NCBI GenBank assembly: GCA_963707895.1
Contig: CAVPRS010000009.1
Coordinates: forward strand, 62,001-126,000
Direction: 5' to 3'
From: Fodinibacter sp963707895
Lineage (GTDB): Bacteria; Actinomycetota; Actinomycetes; Actinomycetales; Dermatophilaceae
Length of the DNA stretch: 64,000 nucleotides
Part shown: in pieces, positions 50,509 to 58,473 of the stretch
How the letters are laid out: each line of letters begins with the position of its first letter
How positions within the stretch are numbered: position 1 is the stretch's first letter
The notes under the pieces: generated by a model
Databases searched by the model: none
What the model saw: the letters and a program-made list of their open reading frames with translations, nothing else
What the model was told of the DNA's origin: nothing
Position numbers and translations under genes: made by a program

Positions 50509-51510
50509 GTGCCCGACCAGACCACGTCCACCCGCAGCGCACCCACCCCTCCGGCCCTGGCCGACGCCCCGGTGGTCGCCCACGTGACCCGCGGCGGGGT
50601 CGTGGAGTCCGTGCACCGCGCGAGCATCGCGGTGACCGCCCCGGACGGCTCCCTGCTCCACTCCTGGGGCGCGCCCGACGACCCGATCTTCCCGCGCTCG
50701 TCGAACAAGCCGATCCAGGCCGTGGCGATGCTGCGAGCCGGCCTCACCCTGCCCCCCGAGCACCTCGCCCTGGCCTGCGCCAGCCACTCGGCCCAGCCGT
50801 TCCACCTCGACGGCGTGCGCGACATGCTCGCGGCCGCGGGGCTCACCGAGGCCGACCTGCAGAACACCCCCGACCTGCCCTACGACGCCGACGAGCGCGA
50901 CGTCTGGATCGCCGCGGGCCGCACGGCCCGCCCGCTGGCGCAGAACTGCTCGGGCAAGCACGCGGCGATGCTCGCCACCTGCCGGCTCAACGGCTGGGAC
51001 CTGGCCACCTACCGCGACCCCGACCACCCGCTCGAGCGCCTCATGGCCGACACCCTCGCCGACCTGGCCGGCGAGCCGGTCGCGGCCACCGCGGTCGACG
51101 GCTGCGGCGCCCCCGTCATGGCCGTCTCGCTCGCCGGCCTCGCCCGGGCGTTCGGCCGGATCGCCTCCGGTGCGCCCGGCACCCCCGAGGCCGAGGTCAC
51201 CGCCGCGATGCGGGCCCACCCCGAGTTCGTCGGCGGCACCCGCCGCGACGTCACCGCGCTCATCCGGGGCACCGAGGGTCTGATCGGCAAGGACGGCGCC
51301 GAGGCCGTGCACGCGGTCGGGCTCACCGACGGCCGCGGCGTCGCCCTGAAGATCGCCGACGGCGCGCAGCGGGCCCGCCCGGTCGTCCTGGCCGCCGTGC
51401 TGCGCCGCCTGGGCGTGGACTCCACCGCGTACGAGCGGCTCGAGGACGCCCCGGTCCTGGGCCACGGCCAGCCGGTCGGCGGGATCGTCGCGGTCGGCAT
51501 CCGGGAGTGA
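50509..51510 (+). CDS. Asparaginase (Rhizobium etli-type, AnsA-like class 3)
   Basis: A 333-residue protein of the asparaginase II family, unrelated to E. coli AnsB. Landmarks are IFPRSSNKPIQAVAMLRAG (SSxKPxQ), LACASHSAQPFH, NCSGKHAAMLATC (SGKH) and DGCGAPV. In R. etli-type enzymes these Ser, Lys and Cys residues form the zinc-linked active site that hydrolyses L-asparagine. GTG start with TAAGGT (50496-50501) 7 nt upstream. Confidence 0.88.
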   Translation: MPDQTTSTRSAPTPPALADAPVVAHVTRGGVVESVHRASIAVTAPDGSLLHSWGAPDDPIFPRSSNKPIQAVAMLRAGLTLPPEHLALACASHSAQPFHLDGVRDMLAAAGLTEADLQNTPDLPYDADERDVWIAAGRTARPLAQNCSGKHAAMLATCRLNGWDLATYRDPDHPLERLMADTLADLAGEPVAATAVDGCGAPVMAVSLAGLARAFGRIASGAPGTPEAEVTAAMRAHPEFVGGTRRDVTALIRGTEGLIGKDGAEAVHAVGLTDGRGVALKIADGAQRARPVVLAAVLRRLGVDSTAYERLEDAPVLGHGQPVGGIVAVGIRE

Positions 51511-51517
51511 GCCGCGG

Positions 51518-51943
51518 GTGAGGGCCGTCCTGCAGCGCGTCTCGCGCGCCAGCGTCACCGTCGACGGCGAGGTGGTCGGCGAGCTGACCCGCCCGGGGCT
51601 GCTCGCGCTCGTCGGGGTCACCCACGACGACGGCGCCGAGCAGGTCGCCACGATGGCCCGCAAGATCGCCGACCTGCGGATCCTGCACGACGAGCGCTCG
51701 GTGCTCGACGAGGGCGCCCCGGTGCTCGTCGTCAGCCAGTTCACCCTCTACGCCGACACCCGCAAGGGCCGACGCCCGTCGTGGAACGCCGCAGCACCCG
51801 GCCCGGTCGCCCAGCCGGTCGTCGACCAGGTCGTGGCCGCGCTGCGCGAGCGCGGGGTCGAGGTGCAGACCGGACGGTTCGGTGCCCACATGCTCGTCGA
51901 GCTCGTCAACGACGGCCCGGTGACGATCCTGCTCGACGTCTGA
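51518..51943 (+). CDS. dtd: D-aminoacyl-tRNA deacylase
   Basis: A 141-residue DTD: MRAVLQRVSRASVTVDGEVVGEL, the catalytic SQFTLYADTRKGRRPSW and the cross-subunit NDGPVTILLDV (Gly-cis-Pro region). It removes D-amino acids (and glycine from tRNA-Ala) from mischarged tRNAs. Begins 7 nt after the asparaginase stop, so co-transcribed. Confidence 0.95.
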   Translation: MRAVLQRVSRASVTVDGEVVGELTRPGLLALVGVTHDDGAEQVATMARKIADLRILHDERSVLDEGAPVLVVSQFTLYADTRKGRRPSWNAAAPGPVAQPVVDQVVAALRERGVEVQTGRFGAHMLVELVNDGPVTILLDV

Positions 51944-51960
51944 CGCCTACGCTCTACACC

Positions 51961-52284
51961 ATGTCGTCGCTCGCACAGCTCCAGAGTTGGATCGTCCTCG
52001 GCCTGTCGGTCGTGGCGCTGGGGGTCGAGGTCTACGCCCTCGTCGACTGCGTCCGTCGCCGCTCCGACGCGTTCGTCGCGGCCGGCAAGCGCACCAAGCC
52101 GTTCTGGCTGCTCGTCACGGGGGTCGCGGCCCTCCTCGGTGTGGTCGCGGTCGGCGGCTTCCCCGGCCTGCTCGCCATCATCGCCATCGTCGCGGCCGGG
52201 GTCTACCTCGCCGACGTCAAGCCGGCCCTCGACCAGGTGATGGGCCGCGGCTCGGGCAACCAGGGCCCCTACGGCCCCTGGTGA
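51961..52284 (+). CDS. DUF2516 family membrane protein
   Basis: A 107-residue protein with three hydrophobic segments: WIVLGLSVVALGVEVYALVDCVRRRSDAFVAAGKRTKPFWL is the DUF2516 signature. Function unknown, restricted to Actinobacteria as far as I know. -10 TACGCT (51948-51953) is 7 nt before the ATG, overlapping the end of dtd. The 3' end overlaps the convergent methyltransferase gene by 16 bp. Confidence 0.88.
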   Translation: MSSLAQLQSWIVLGLSVVALGVEVYALVDCVRRRSDAFVAAGKRTKPFWLLVTGVAALLGVVAVGGFPGLLAIIAIVAAGVYLADVKPALDQVMGRGSGNQGPYGPW

Positions 52285-53102
52285 ACCCCGCCGTGGTGAG
52301 CCGGAGCCGCACCGGGTGCGACGGCATCCCACGCGACCGTCAGCTCACCCAGTCGCCAGCGTGACGGTCCGTCGACCAGTGGCCACCCGGCATCCCGCAG
52401 CGCGCCGGCCGTCGCGATGAACCGCTGCCGGATGCCGTACGCGGCCTGGGGGGCCTGACGGGCCCACGCGGCGTCGAGCTCGGTGAGCAGGGCGTGGACG
52501 CCCTCGCCGGGCACGTTGCGGTGGATCAGCGCCTTCGGCAGCCGCTCGGCGACCGCTCCAGGCCGCTGCAGCCCGCGCAGCCGGAAGCTCAGCGACAGGC
52601 TGACCGGCCCGTCGGCGGTCACGGCCACCCAGCTGGCCAGCCGCCCGAGCTCGTCGCAGGTGCCGTCGACGAGCAGGCCGTCGGGCGCCAGCCGGGCCAC
52701 GGTCGTGGCCCAGGCGTCGGCCACCTGGTCCTCGTCGTACTGCCGCAGCACGTTGAACGCCCGCACCACCACCGGCCGCGCACCACCGGGCAGGGGCACC
52801 TCGAACCCCCCGAGCGCGAAGCTCAGCCCCGGCCGCTCGAGCGGCCGCGCCGCCGCCACCCGGGCCGGGTCGATCTCGATGCCGACCACCTCGACGTCCG
52901 GGCGCACCCGCCGCAGCCGATCGTGCAGCTCGAGGGCCGTCACCGGTGAGGCGCCGTAGCCGAGGTCGACGACCACCGGCGTCGGGCCACCGCGCCGCAG
53001 CCGCCAGGCCTGCGGACCCGCCAGCCACCGGTCGCACCGGCGCAGCCGGTTGGGGTTGGTCGTCCCCCGGGTGATGACCCCGACGGGTCGCCTCTGGCGC
53101 AC
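52269..53102 (-). CDS. Class I SAM-dependent methyltransferase-like protein
   Basis: A 277-residue protein: ITRGTTNPNRLRRCDRWL at the front, then a Rossmann-like VVVDLGYGASPVTALELHDRLR with VEVVGIEIDPARVAAARPL (SAM-site Glu/Asp). The motif DLGYG and the absence of a clear substrate domain make the target unknown. GTG 53102 has TACGCT (53115-53110) 7 nt upstream, so the start is firm. Divergent from the 53136 gene. Confidence 0.82.
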   Translation of the reverse strand: MRQRRPVGVITRGTTNPNRLRRCDRWLAGPQAWRLRRGGPTPVVVDLGYGASPVTALELHDRLRRVRPDVEVVGIEIDPARVAAARPLERPGLSFALGGFEVPLPGGARPVVVRAFNVLRQYDEDQVADAWATTVARLAPDGLLVDGTCDELGRLASWVAVTADGPVSLSLSFRLRGLQRPGAVAERLPKALIHRNVPGEGVHALLTELDAAWARQAPQAAYGIRQRFIATAGALRDAGWPLVDGPSRWRLGELTVAWDAVAPGAAPAHHGGVHQGP

Positions 53103-53109
53103 GGGCCCA

Positions 53110-53129
53110 AGCGTAGGACCGCTTACCCT
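53110..53129. promoter_or_regulatory. Back-to-back divergent -10 elements
   Basis: TACGCT on the minus strand (53115-53110), for the methyltransferase gene, and TACCCT on the plus strand (53124-53129), for the membrane-anchored protein, are separated by only 8 bp. Both sit 6-7 nt from their start codons. Confidence 0.6.
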
Positions 53130-53135
53130 GAAGGG

Positions 53136-53936
53136 GTGCGGGAGTGGTGGCGTCAGCGGTCGAGGGAAGGTGAGGTCAGCCTCTCGATGGTGCTGCTCGT
53201 CGTCTCCCTGACGGCGGCCCTCGGGCTCGGCCTGACCTCCTGGGTGCCCAAGTTCCTCCAGCGGGACATCGGCGTCGCCGACGTCGCGCCGGGCCTGCTC
53301 GAGGTGGCCCAGAACGCCCGCGGGGTGCAGTCGCTCGGGGCCGGGCTGTCGGTGTCCCTCTACGACTCCGGCTTCCGGCTGGCCCGCGGCAGCACGGTCC
53401 TTGCCGACACGGTGACCCGGGGTGCCCCGGTCACCGCCGTGCTCGGCTCCCTCGACCAGGTCAACGGCCACTCCCGTGAGAACGTCACCAGCACCCTGAT
53501 GCAGGTGCGGATCGACAACGTGCGGCGGATCAAGGACACGGTGCGCTACAACGGCGTCGTCCACGACGCCACCCGGAGCCTCCCGCTGCGCATCGACTTC
53601 CAGCCCATCGACGGACGGATCCGGATGGATGCCGCGGTGCCCGGCGCCGACGCCGTCGCCATCCACCTCGACTGGCGCCCGGCGACCACCGGGCTCGCCC
53701 CGTCCCTGCCCGAGCAGAACCTGCGCGAGCGCGCCTACTGGGTCGACCCCACGGTCGTCGAGCAGCCCGCCTTCACCTGGGTGCTGGGCACCGACGTGTC
53801 GATCGGCCCGGTGCAGGTGCCGCGCGCCGTCGACCTGCGCCAGGACGGCCGGATCGCCGTGCACGTCTGGGCCCCCCGGGCCGTGGTCACCGTCACCGAC
53901 ACACCCCGCGACCCCGTGACAGACTCGAACTCATGA
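53136..53936 (+). CDS. Membrane-anchored extracytoplasmic protein, function unknown
   Basis: A 266-residue protein. One N-terminal helix (SMVLLVVSLTAALGLGL, about residues 16-33) is followed by a beta-rich domain with no recognised motif. It overlaps mshA by four bases (ATGA), so it is co-transcribed with mycothiol synthesis; a direct link is not evident. Confidence 0.72.
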   Translation: MREWWRQRSREGEVSLSMVLLVVSLTAALGLGLTSWVPKFLQRDIGVADVAPGLLEVAQNARGVQSLGAGLSVSLYDSGFRLARGSTVLADTVTRGAPVTAVLGSLDQVNGHSRENVTSTLMQVRIDNVRRIKDTVRYNGVVHDATRSLPLRIDFQPIDGRIRMDAAVPGADAVAIHLDWRPATTGLAPSLPEQNLRERAYWVDPTVVEQPAFTWVLGTDVSIGPVQVPRAVDLRQDGRIAVHVWAPRAVVTVTDTPRDPVTDSNS

Positions 53937-55267
53937 CCGAGGCATCCACCCCGACCGGCCCCCCCAGCCCCTCCGGGCTGAAGCGGGTCGCGATGGTCAC
54001 CGTGCACACCTCCCCGCTGGCCCAGCCGGGCGAGGGCGACGCCGGTGGCATGAACGTCTACGTGCTGGAGGTCGCCCGCCAGCTGGCCCGCCGCGGCATC
54101 GCCGTCGACCTGTTCACCCGCACCACGAGTGCCACCCAGCCCGCGATCGTCGAGGTCGAGCCCGGAGTCGTCGTGCGGCACGTCCCGGCCGGTCCGTACG
54201 AGGGCCTGTCCAAGGAGGACCTCCCCGGGCAGCTGTGCGCCTTCGCCGCCGGGATGATGCGCGTCGCGGCTCACGCGCCGCCCGGCTACTACGACCTGGT
54301 CCACTCGCACTACTGGCTCTCCGGGCAGGTCGGCTGGCTGGCCGCCGACCGCTGGGGCGTTCCCCTGGTGCACACCATGCACACGATGGCGCGGGTCAAG
54401 AACCTCCACCTCGCCGATGGTGACCTCCCCGAGCCGATGGGCCGCGAGATCGGCGAGGCCCAGGTCGTCGAGGCCGCCGACCGCCTCGTCGCCAACACCA
54501 CCCGCGAGGCGGGCGAGCTCGTCGACCTCTACGACGCCGACCCCTCCCGCGTCGTCGTCGCCGAGCCTGGCGTCGACCTCGCCGTGTTCCACCCCGGGTC
54601 GCAGCGCGAGGCACGCGCCGAGCTGGGCATCCCGGCGGATGCCGTGCTCCTCCTCTTCGTCGGCCGGATCCAGCCGCTCAAGGCGCCCGACGTGCTCGTC
54701 AAGGCCGCCTCGGAGCTGGTGCGCCGCCGTCCCGACATCCGCGACAAGGTCGTCGTCGCCATCCTCGGCGGGGCGAGCGGCTCCGGCGTGCGCAACCCGA
54801 TGGGCCTCACCGAGCTCGCCGAGCAGCGCGGCATCGGCGACCTCGTGCAGTTCGTGCCGCCGGTCGACCGGGCCACGCTCGCCCAGTGGTACCGCGCGGC
54901 CGACGTGCTCGCGATGCCGTCACACAACGAGTCGTTCGGGCTGGTCGCCGTCGAGGCGCAGGCCTGCGGCACCCCTGTCGTCGCCGCCAACGTCGGTGGC
55001 CTGCCCACCGCGGTCGGGTCGGCCGGCATCCTCGTCGACGGGCACGACACCGCCGACTGGGCCACCGCCATCGGCGGGGTCGTGCTCGACCCGGAGCGCC
55101 GGGCCGGCCTGTCCCGCGCCTCGGCCGAGCACGCCGCAGGGTTCGGCTGGGCGCGCACCGCCGAGCGGCTCGCCGAGGTCTACGCCGGCGCGATGACCAG
55201 CCCCCGCGACGCGTCGATCAACGACGCCGAGACGCTCACCGGCATCCCGCAGGCCGTGATCCCGTGA
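53933..55267 (+). CDS. mshA: D-inositol-3-phosphate glycosyltransferase MshA
   Basis: A 444-residue GT4 enzyme. N-terminal acceptor site VAMVTVHTSPLAQPGEGDAGGMNVYVLEVARQLARRG; ALVHTMHTMARVKN-like stretch; donor site FVGRIQPLKAPDVLV, HNESFGLVAVEAQACGTPVVA. It joins GlcNAc from UDP-GlcNAc to inositol-3-phosphate, the first step of mycothiol synthesis. The order mshA-ybjN-gpm-(phoU)-senX3-regX3 matches mycobacteria. Confidence 0.95.
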   Translation: MTEASTPTGPPSPSGLKRVAMVTVHTSPLAQPGEGDAGGMNVYVLEVARQLARRGIAVDLFTRTTSATQPAIVEVEPGVVVRHVPAGPYEGLSKEDLPGQLCAFAAGMMRVAAHAPPGYYDLVHSHYWLSGQVGWLAADRWGVPLVHTMHTMARVKNLHLADGDLPEPMGREIGEAQVVEAADRLVANTTREAGELVDLYDADPSRVVVAEPGVDLAVFHPGSQREARAELGIPADAVLLLFVGRIQPLKAPDVLVKAASELVRRRPDIRDKVVVAILGGASGSGVRNPMGLTELAEQRGIGDLVQFVPPVDRATLAQWYRAADVLAMPSHNESFGLVAVEAQACGTPVVAANVGGLPTAVGSAGILVDGHDTADWATAIGGVVLDPERRAGLSRASAEHAAGFGWARTAERLAEVYAGAMTSPRDASINDAETLTGIPQAVIP

Positions 55268-55791
55268 CCGACCGCTCCACCGTGTCGGCCACGGTCGAGG
55301 CCTACCTCACCGAGTCCGCACACGAGTGGGAGCCCGGTGCGCGCGACGACGAGTACGTCGTGTCACTGCCCGGTGAGCGGAAGCTGAAGACCGTCACGTC
55401 ACTGGTGGTGTCCGACACCGGGCTGTCGGTGTCGGCGTTCGTCGTCCGACACCCCGACGAGAACCACGAGGAGTTCTACCGCTTCCTGCTCGGACGCAAC
55501 CTGCGCCTCCCGGGCCTCGCCTACGCCGTCGACCGGGCCGGCGACGTCTACGTCACCGGCCGTCTTCCGGCCGCCGGGGTCGACGCCGGCTCCCTCGACC
55601 AGCTGCTCGGGGTGGTGCTCACCGCGGCCGACGAGCCGTTCAACGAGCTGCTCGTCCTGGGCTTCCTCAGCTCGATGCGCAAGGAGTGGGAGTGGCGCGT
55701 CTCGCGCGGCGAGAGCCTGCGCAACCTCGAGGCGTTCCGCACCATCCTGGCCCGTCCGGGCGACCCCGGGCCCGCCGAGCAGCCCGCCTGA
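55264..55791 (+). CDS. YbjN-domain protein
   Basis: A 175-residue protein of the YbjN / T3SS-chaperone-like fold: VSATVEAYLTESAHEWEPGARDDEYVVSLPGERKLKTVTSLVVSD, then FYRFLLGRNLRLPGLAYAVDRAGDVYVTGRLPAAGV. Role unknown; always next to mshA in relatives. GTG start in a GTGA overlap with mshA. Confidence 0.87.
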   Translation: MTDRSTVSATVEAYLTESAHEWEPGARDDEYVVSLPGERKLKTVTSLVVSDTGLSVSAFVVRHPDENHEEFYRFLLGRNLRLPGLAYAVDRAGDVYVTGRLPAAGVDAGSLDQLLGVVLTAADEPFNELLVLGFLSSMRKEWEWRVSRGESLRNLEAFRTILARPGDPGPAEQPA

Positions 55792-55843
55792 CCGCCATCC
55801 GGCCGGGCCGAGGTCGCAGGCCCGGCATGGCTAGGCTGGCCGC

Positions 55844-56581
55844 ATGACGTCACACACGCTGATCCTGCTGCGTCACGGCGAGTCCGACTGGAACCAGAAG
55901 AACCTCTTCACGGGCTGGGTCGACGTCGACCTCACCGAGAAGGGTCGCGCCGAGGCGGTGCGCGGTGGCCACCTGATGGCCGATGCCGGGCTGCTCCCCG
56001 ACGTCGTGCACACGTCGGTGCTGCGAAGGGCCATCACCACGGCCAACCTCGCGCTCGACGCGGTCGACCGGCACTGGATCCCGGTGCGGCGCAGCTGGCG
56101 GCTCAACGAGCGGCACTACGGCGCCCTCCAGGGCCTCGACAAGGCGGCCACCCGAGACAAGTACGGCGACGAGCAGTTCATGCTGTGGCGCCGCAGCTTC
56201 GACACCCCGCCGCCGCCCATCGAGTCAGGCAGCGAGTTCGACCAGACCGGCGACCCGCGCTACGCCGGGGTCGACGTGCCCCTCACCGAGTGCCTCAAGG
56301 ACGTCATCCCGCGGATGATGCCCTACTGGGAGAACGAGATCCAGGCAGACCTCACCGCCGGGCACACCGTCCTCGTCACCGCCCACGGCAACTCGCTGCG
56401 GGCGCTGGTCAAGCACCTCGACGGCATCAGCGACGACGAGATCGCGGGACTCAACATCCCCACCGGCATGCCCCTCGTCTACCGGCTCGGTGACGACTTC
56501 ATGCCGACCGGGCCCGGCGAGTACCTCGACCCCGAGGCCGCGGCGGCCGCCGCCGCGGCAGTGGCCAACCAGGGCCGCTGA
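55844..56581 (+). CDS. gpmA: 2,3-bisphosphoglycerate-dependent phosphoglycerate mutase
   Basis: A 245-residue dPGM: LILLRHGESDWNQKNLFTGWVDVDLTEKG (phospho-His), SVLRRAITTANLALD, RSWRLNERHYGALQGLDKA and VTAHGNSLRALVKHLDGI (second His). It interconverts 3- and 2-phosphoglycerate in glycolysis. The start has TAGGCT (55832-55837) 6 nt upstream. Confidence 0.97.
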   Translation: MTSHTLILLRHGESDWNQKNLFTGWVDVDLTEKGRAEAVRGGHLMADAGLLPDVVHTSVLRRAITTANLALDAVDRHWIPVRRSWRLNERHYGALQGLDKAATRDKYGDEQFMLWRRSFDTPPPPIESGSEFDQTGDPRYAGVDVPLTECLKDVIPRMMPYWENEIQADLTAGHTVLVTAHGNSLRALVKHLDGISDDEIAGLNIPTGMPLVYRLGDDFMPTGPGEYLDPEAAAAAAAAVANQGR

Positions 56582-56589
56582 CCCGACCG

Positions 56590-58473
56590 TCAGCGCACCC
56601 GCGGCCACAGGTCGCGGGGGTCGTGGCGCCGGAACACCTGCTCCCACGAGCCGAGCCGGTTGCCGGCCCGGTCCCACGTGATGAGCCGGTAGATGGCGGC
56701 CCGCCGCGCGTCGGCCACCTCGAGCACGCCGGTTCCGTCGAGCAACGGCGTCACCTCGGAGGCGGGGTAGGTCGACGTCGTCGCGGCCACGAGCTGGGCC
56801 CGTGCGGCCCTTGACGAGACCACGAGGAAGCGGCTGACGTCCTCGTTGAACGCGGGGAGCCGGGTGGCGATCGGGGCGCTGGTCGCGTCGGGGGAGACCA
56901 CCCGGGTCGTCTCGACGTCGACCGGTCCGGCCTCGCCGCGGCCGTCGCCGGCGACCCGGATGCTGCGCAGCAGGGCCCCGCTCGGGACCCGGGTGTGCGC
57001 GACGACGACGCGGCCCCGGCCGGGGGTCTCGCCGCGCGCCGCCTGCACGAGGACGTCACCGGGCACGGGGGCCTCCAGGGCGACGCTGCTGTGCAGGGAG
57101 GACACCGGCAGCCCGGAGCACGCCGCCACGAAAGGCCCGAGGGCCTCGAGGAACTGCTCGACCAGGGGTCCGGACGGGCTCGGGGTGGCGAGCCCGAGCG
57201 GTGTGGCGCCCAGCGGACCGCCGTCGTAGCCGTCGACGTGCACCCGGAACGCGGGAGGCAGGGACCCCCGGATCGGGATCGCCGCGACACCGTCGCGCAG
57301 GCTCACGTCGGTCCAGATCCGGCCCACCTCGACACCGCCGCGCCGGTAGGCCACGAGCGGGGAGTAGCGCGCCTCGAGCACGACCGGACGGGCCAGCACC
57401 AGGACGGCGCCCTCGCCGTCCTCGTCGTCGGGGCCCGCCTCGACGGCCACCGGGACGATGTCCATGAACATCACCCGGTCGCGCACCAGGTTGGCCGGGA
57501 CGAGGGTCTCGGCAGGGGCCCCGCGCGAGCCGGTCCACATCCGCACCAGGGTTCCACCCTGCCCGCTCGTGTCGGCGGTCGCCGCGACCACGACGCGCCG
57601 TCCGGCGACGTCGTCGGCGTAGAGCAGGTGTGCGCGCGGCGAGGCGCCGGCCACCAGGGCGGTGACCCCGGGGTCGGCGGCCAGCTCACCGCGCGCCGGC
57701 CAGCTGCTCGTCATCGCCCAGGCCGGGTCGCCGGGACCGGGCGGTGGAGGTGCGGCCGCCGACGACACCCCCGTCATCACCGACTGCGCGCCCCAGGCGG
57801 TCGCGGCGGCGGCGGCCAGCGCCGCTCCGGCACCGAGCACCACCGAGCGACGGTGCACCTGCCGGTGCCGCTCGCCGACGAGCGCCACGGCGTCGGGTGG
57901 GTCGCCCGGCCCGGCCATGAGCAGGTCGAGCGCGTCGTCGAGGTCACCGTCGAGCGCCCACGGGGCGGGCTCCCAGCCGGCGACCGTCCGCGCCGCGGTG
58001 TGCGCGGCGAGGAGCCGTCGGCGCACCGCGGCGTTCGCGTCGGCCGGCTCCTGCACCGGCATCCCGAGCAGGTCGGCGACCCGTCCGGGGTCCAGGCCCC
58101 AGGCGGTGTCCGCGCCGAGCACCGCCCGCTCGAGGGGTGCGGCACCGCGCAGCACCGGCAGGAGGGCCATGACGCCCAGGTCGTCGGATGCCGTGTCCGC
58201 CTCGCGTGCGGTGCCCGTGCCGTGGCCGGGTCCGCGACCGCCGAGCCGCTCGGCCGCGGCGAGCGAGCCGACGAGCACGGCCCGTTGGGTGGCGGCTCCC
58301 GGTGACCCCTCGTCGAGCAGGCGCCCCCACTGCCCGTGCAGGTCGGCCAGCGCGTCGGTGGTGACCCGGCGGGCGGACGGTCCGTCGAGCGTGACGAGGT
58401 GCGCGAGCGGCTCCAGCTCGCCCCAGCGGGCGACGACGAAGTCGCGGAAGTCCTGCTCGACGGTGACCGTCAT
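56590..58473 (-). CDS. Sigma-like/TM fusion protein, paralogue A (function unknown)
   Basis: A 627-residue protein. Residues 8-50 (FRDFVVARWGELEPLAHLVTLDGPSARRVTTDALADLHGQW) copy the layout of ECF sigma region 2, and residues 103-160 (LLPVLRGAAPLERAVLGADTAWGLDPGRVADLLGMPVQEPADANAAVRRRL) that of region 4, but core and -35-contact residues are degenerate. One membrane helix (210-232) leads to a Pro linker and a 380-residue extracytoplasmic part, with GRRVVVAA and GVAAIPIRG strands. The gene overlaps its paralogue upstream by four bases. No close relative is known to me. Confidence 0.7.
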   Translation of the reverse strand: MTVTVEQDFRDFVVARWGELEPLAHLVTLDGPSARRVTTDALADLHGQWGRLLDEGSPGAATQRAVLVGSLAAAERLGGRGPGHGTGTAREADTASDDLGVMALLPVLRGAAPLERAVLGADTAWGLDPGRVADLLGMPVQEPADANAAVRRRLLAAHTAARTVAGWEPAPWALDGDLDDALDLLMAGPGDPPDAVALVGERHRQVHRRSVVLGAGAALAAAAATAWGAQSVMTGVSSAAAPPPPGPGDPAWAMTSSWPARGELAADPGVTALVAGASPRAHLLYADDVAGRRVVVAATADTSGQGGTLVRMWTGSRGAPAETLVPANLVRDRVMFMDIVPVAVEAGPDDEDGEGAVLVLARPVVLEARYSPLVAYRRGGVEVGRIWTDVSLRDGVAAIPIRGSLPPAFRVHVDGYDGGPLGATPLGLATPSPSGPLVEQFLEALGPFVAACSGLPVSSLHSSVALEAPVPGDVLVQAARGETPGRGRVVVAHTRVPSGALLRSIRVAGDGRGEAGPVDVETTRVVSPDATSAPIATRLPAFNEDVSRFLVVSSRAARAQLVAATTSTYPASEVTPLLDGTGVLEVADARRAAIYRLITWDRAGNRLGSWEQVFRRHDPRDLWPRVR

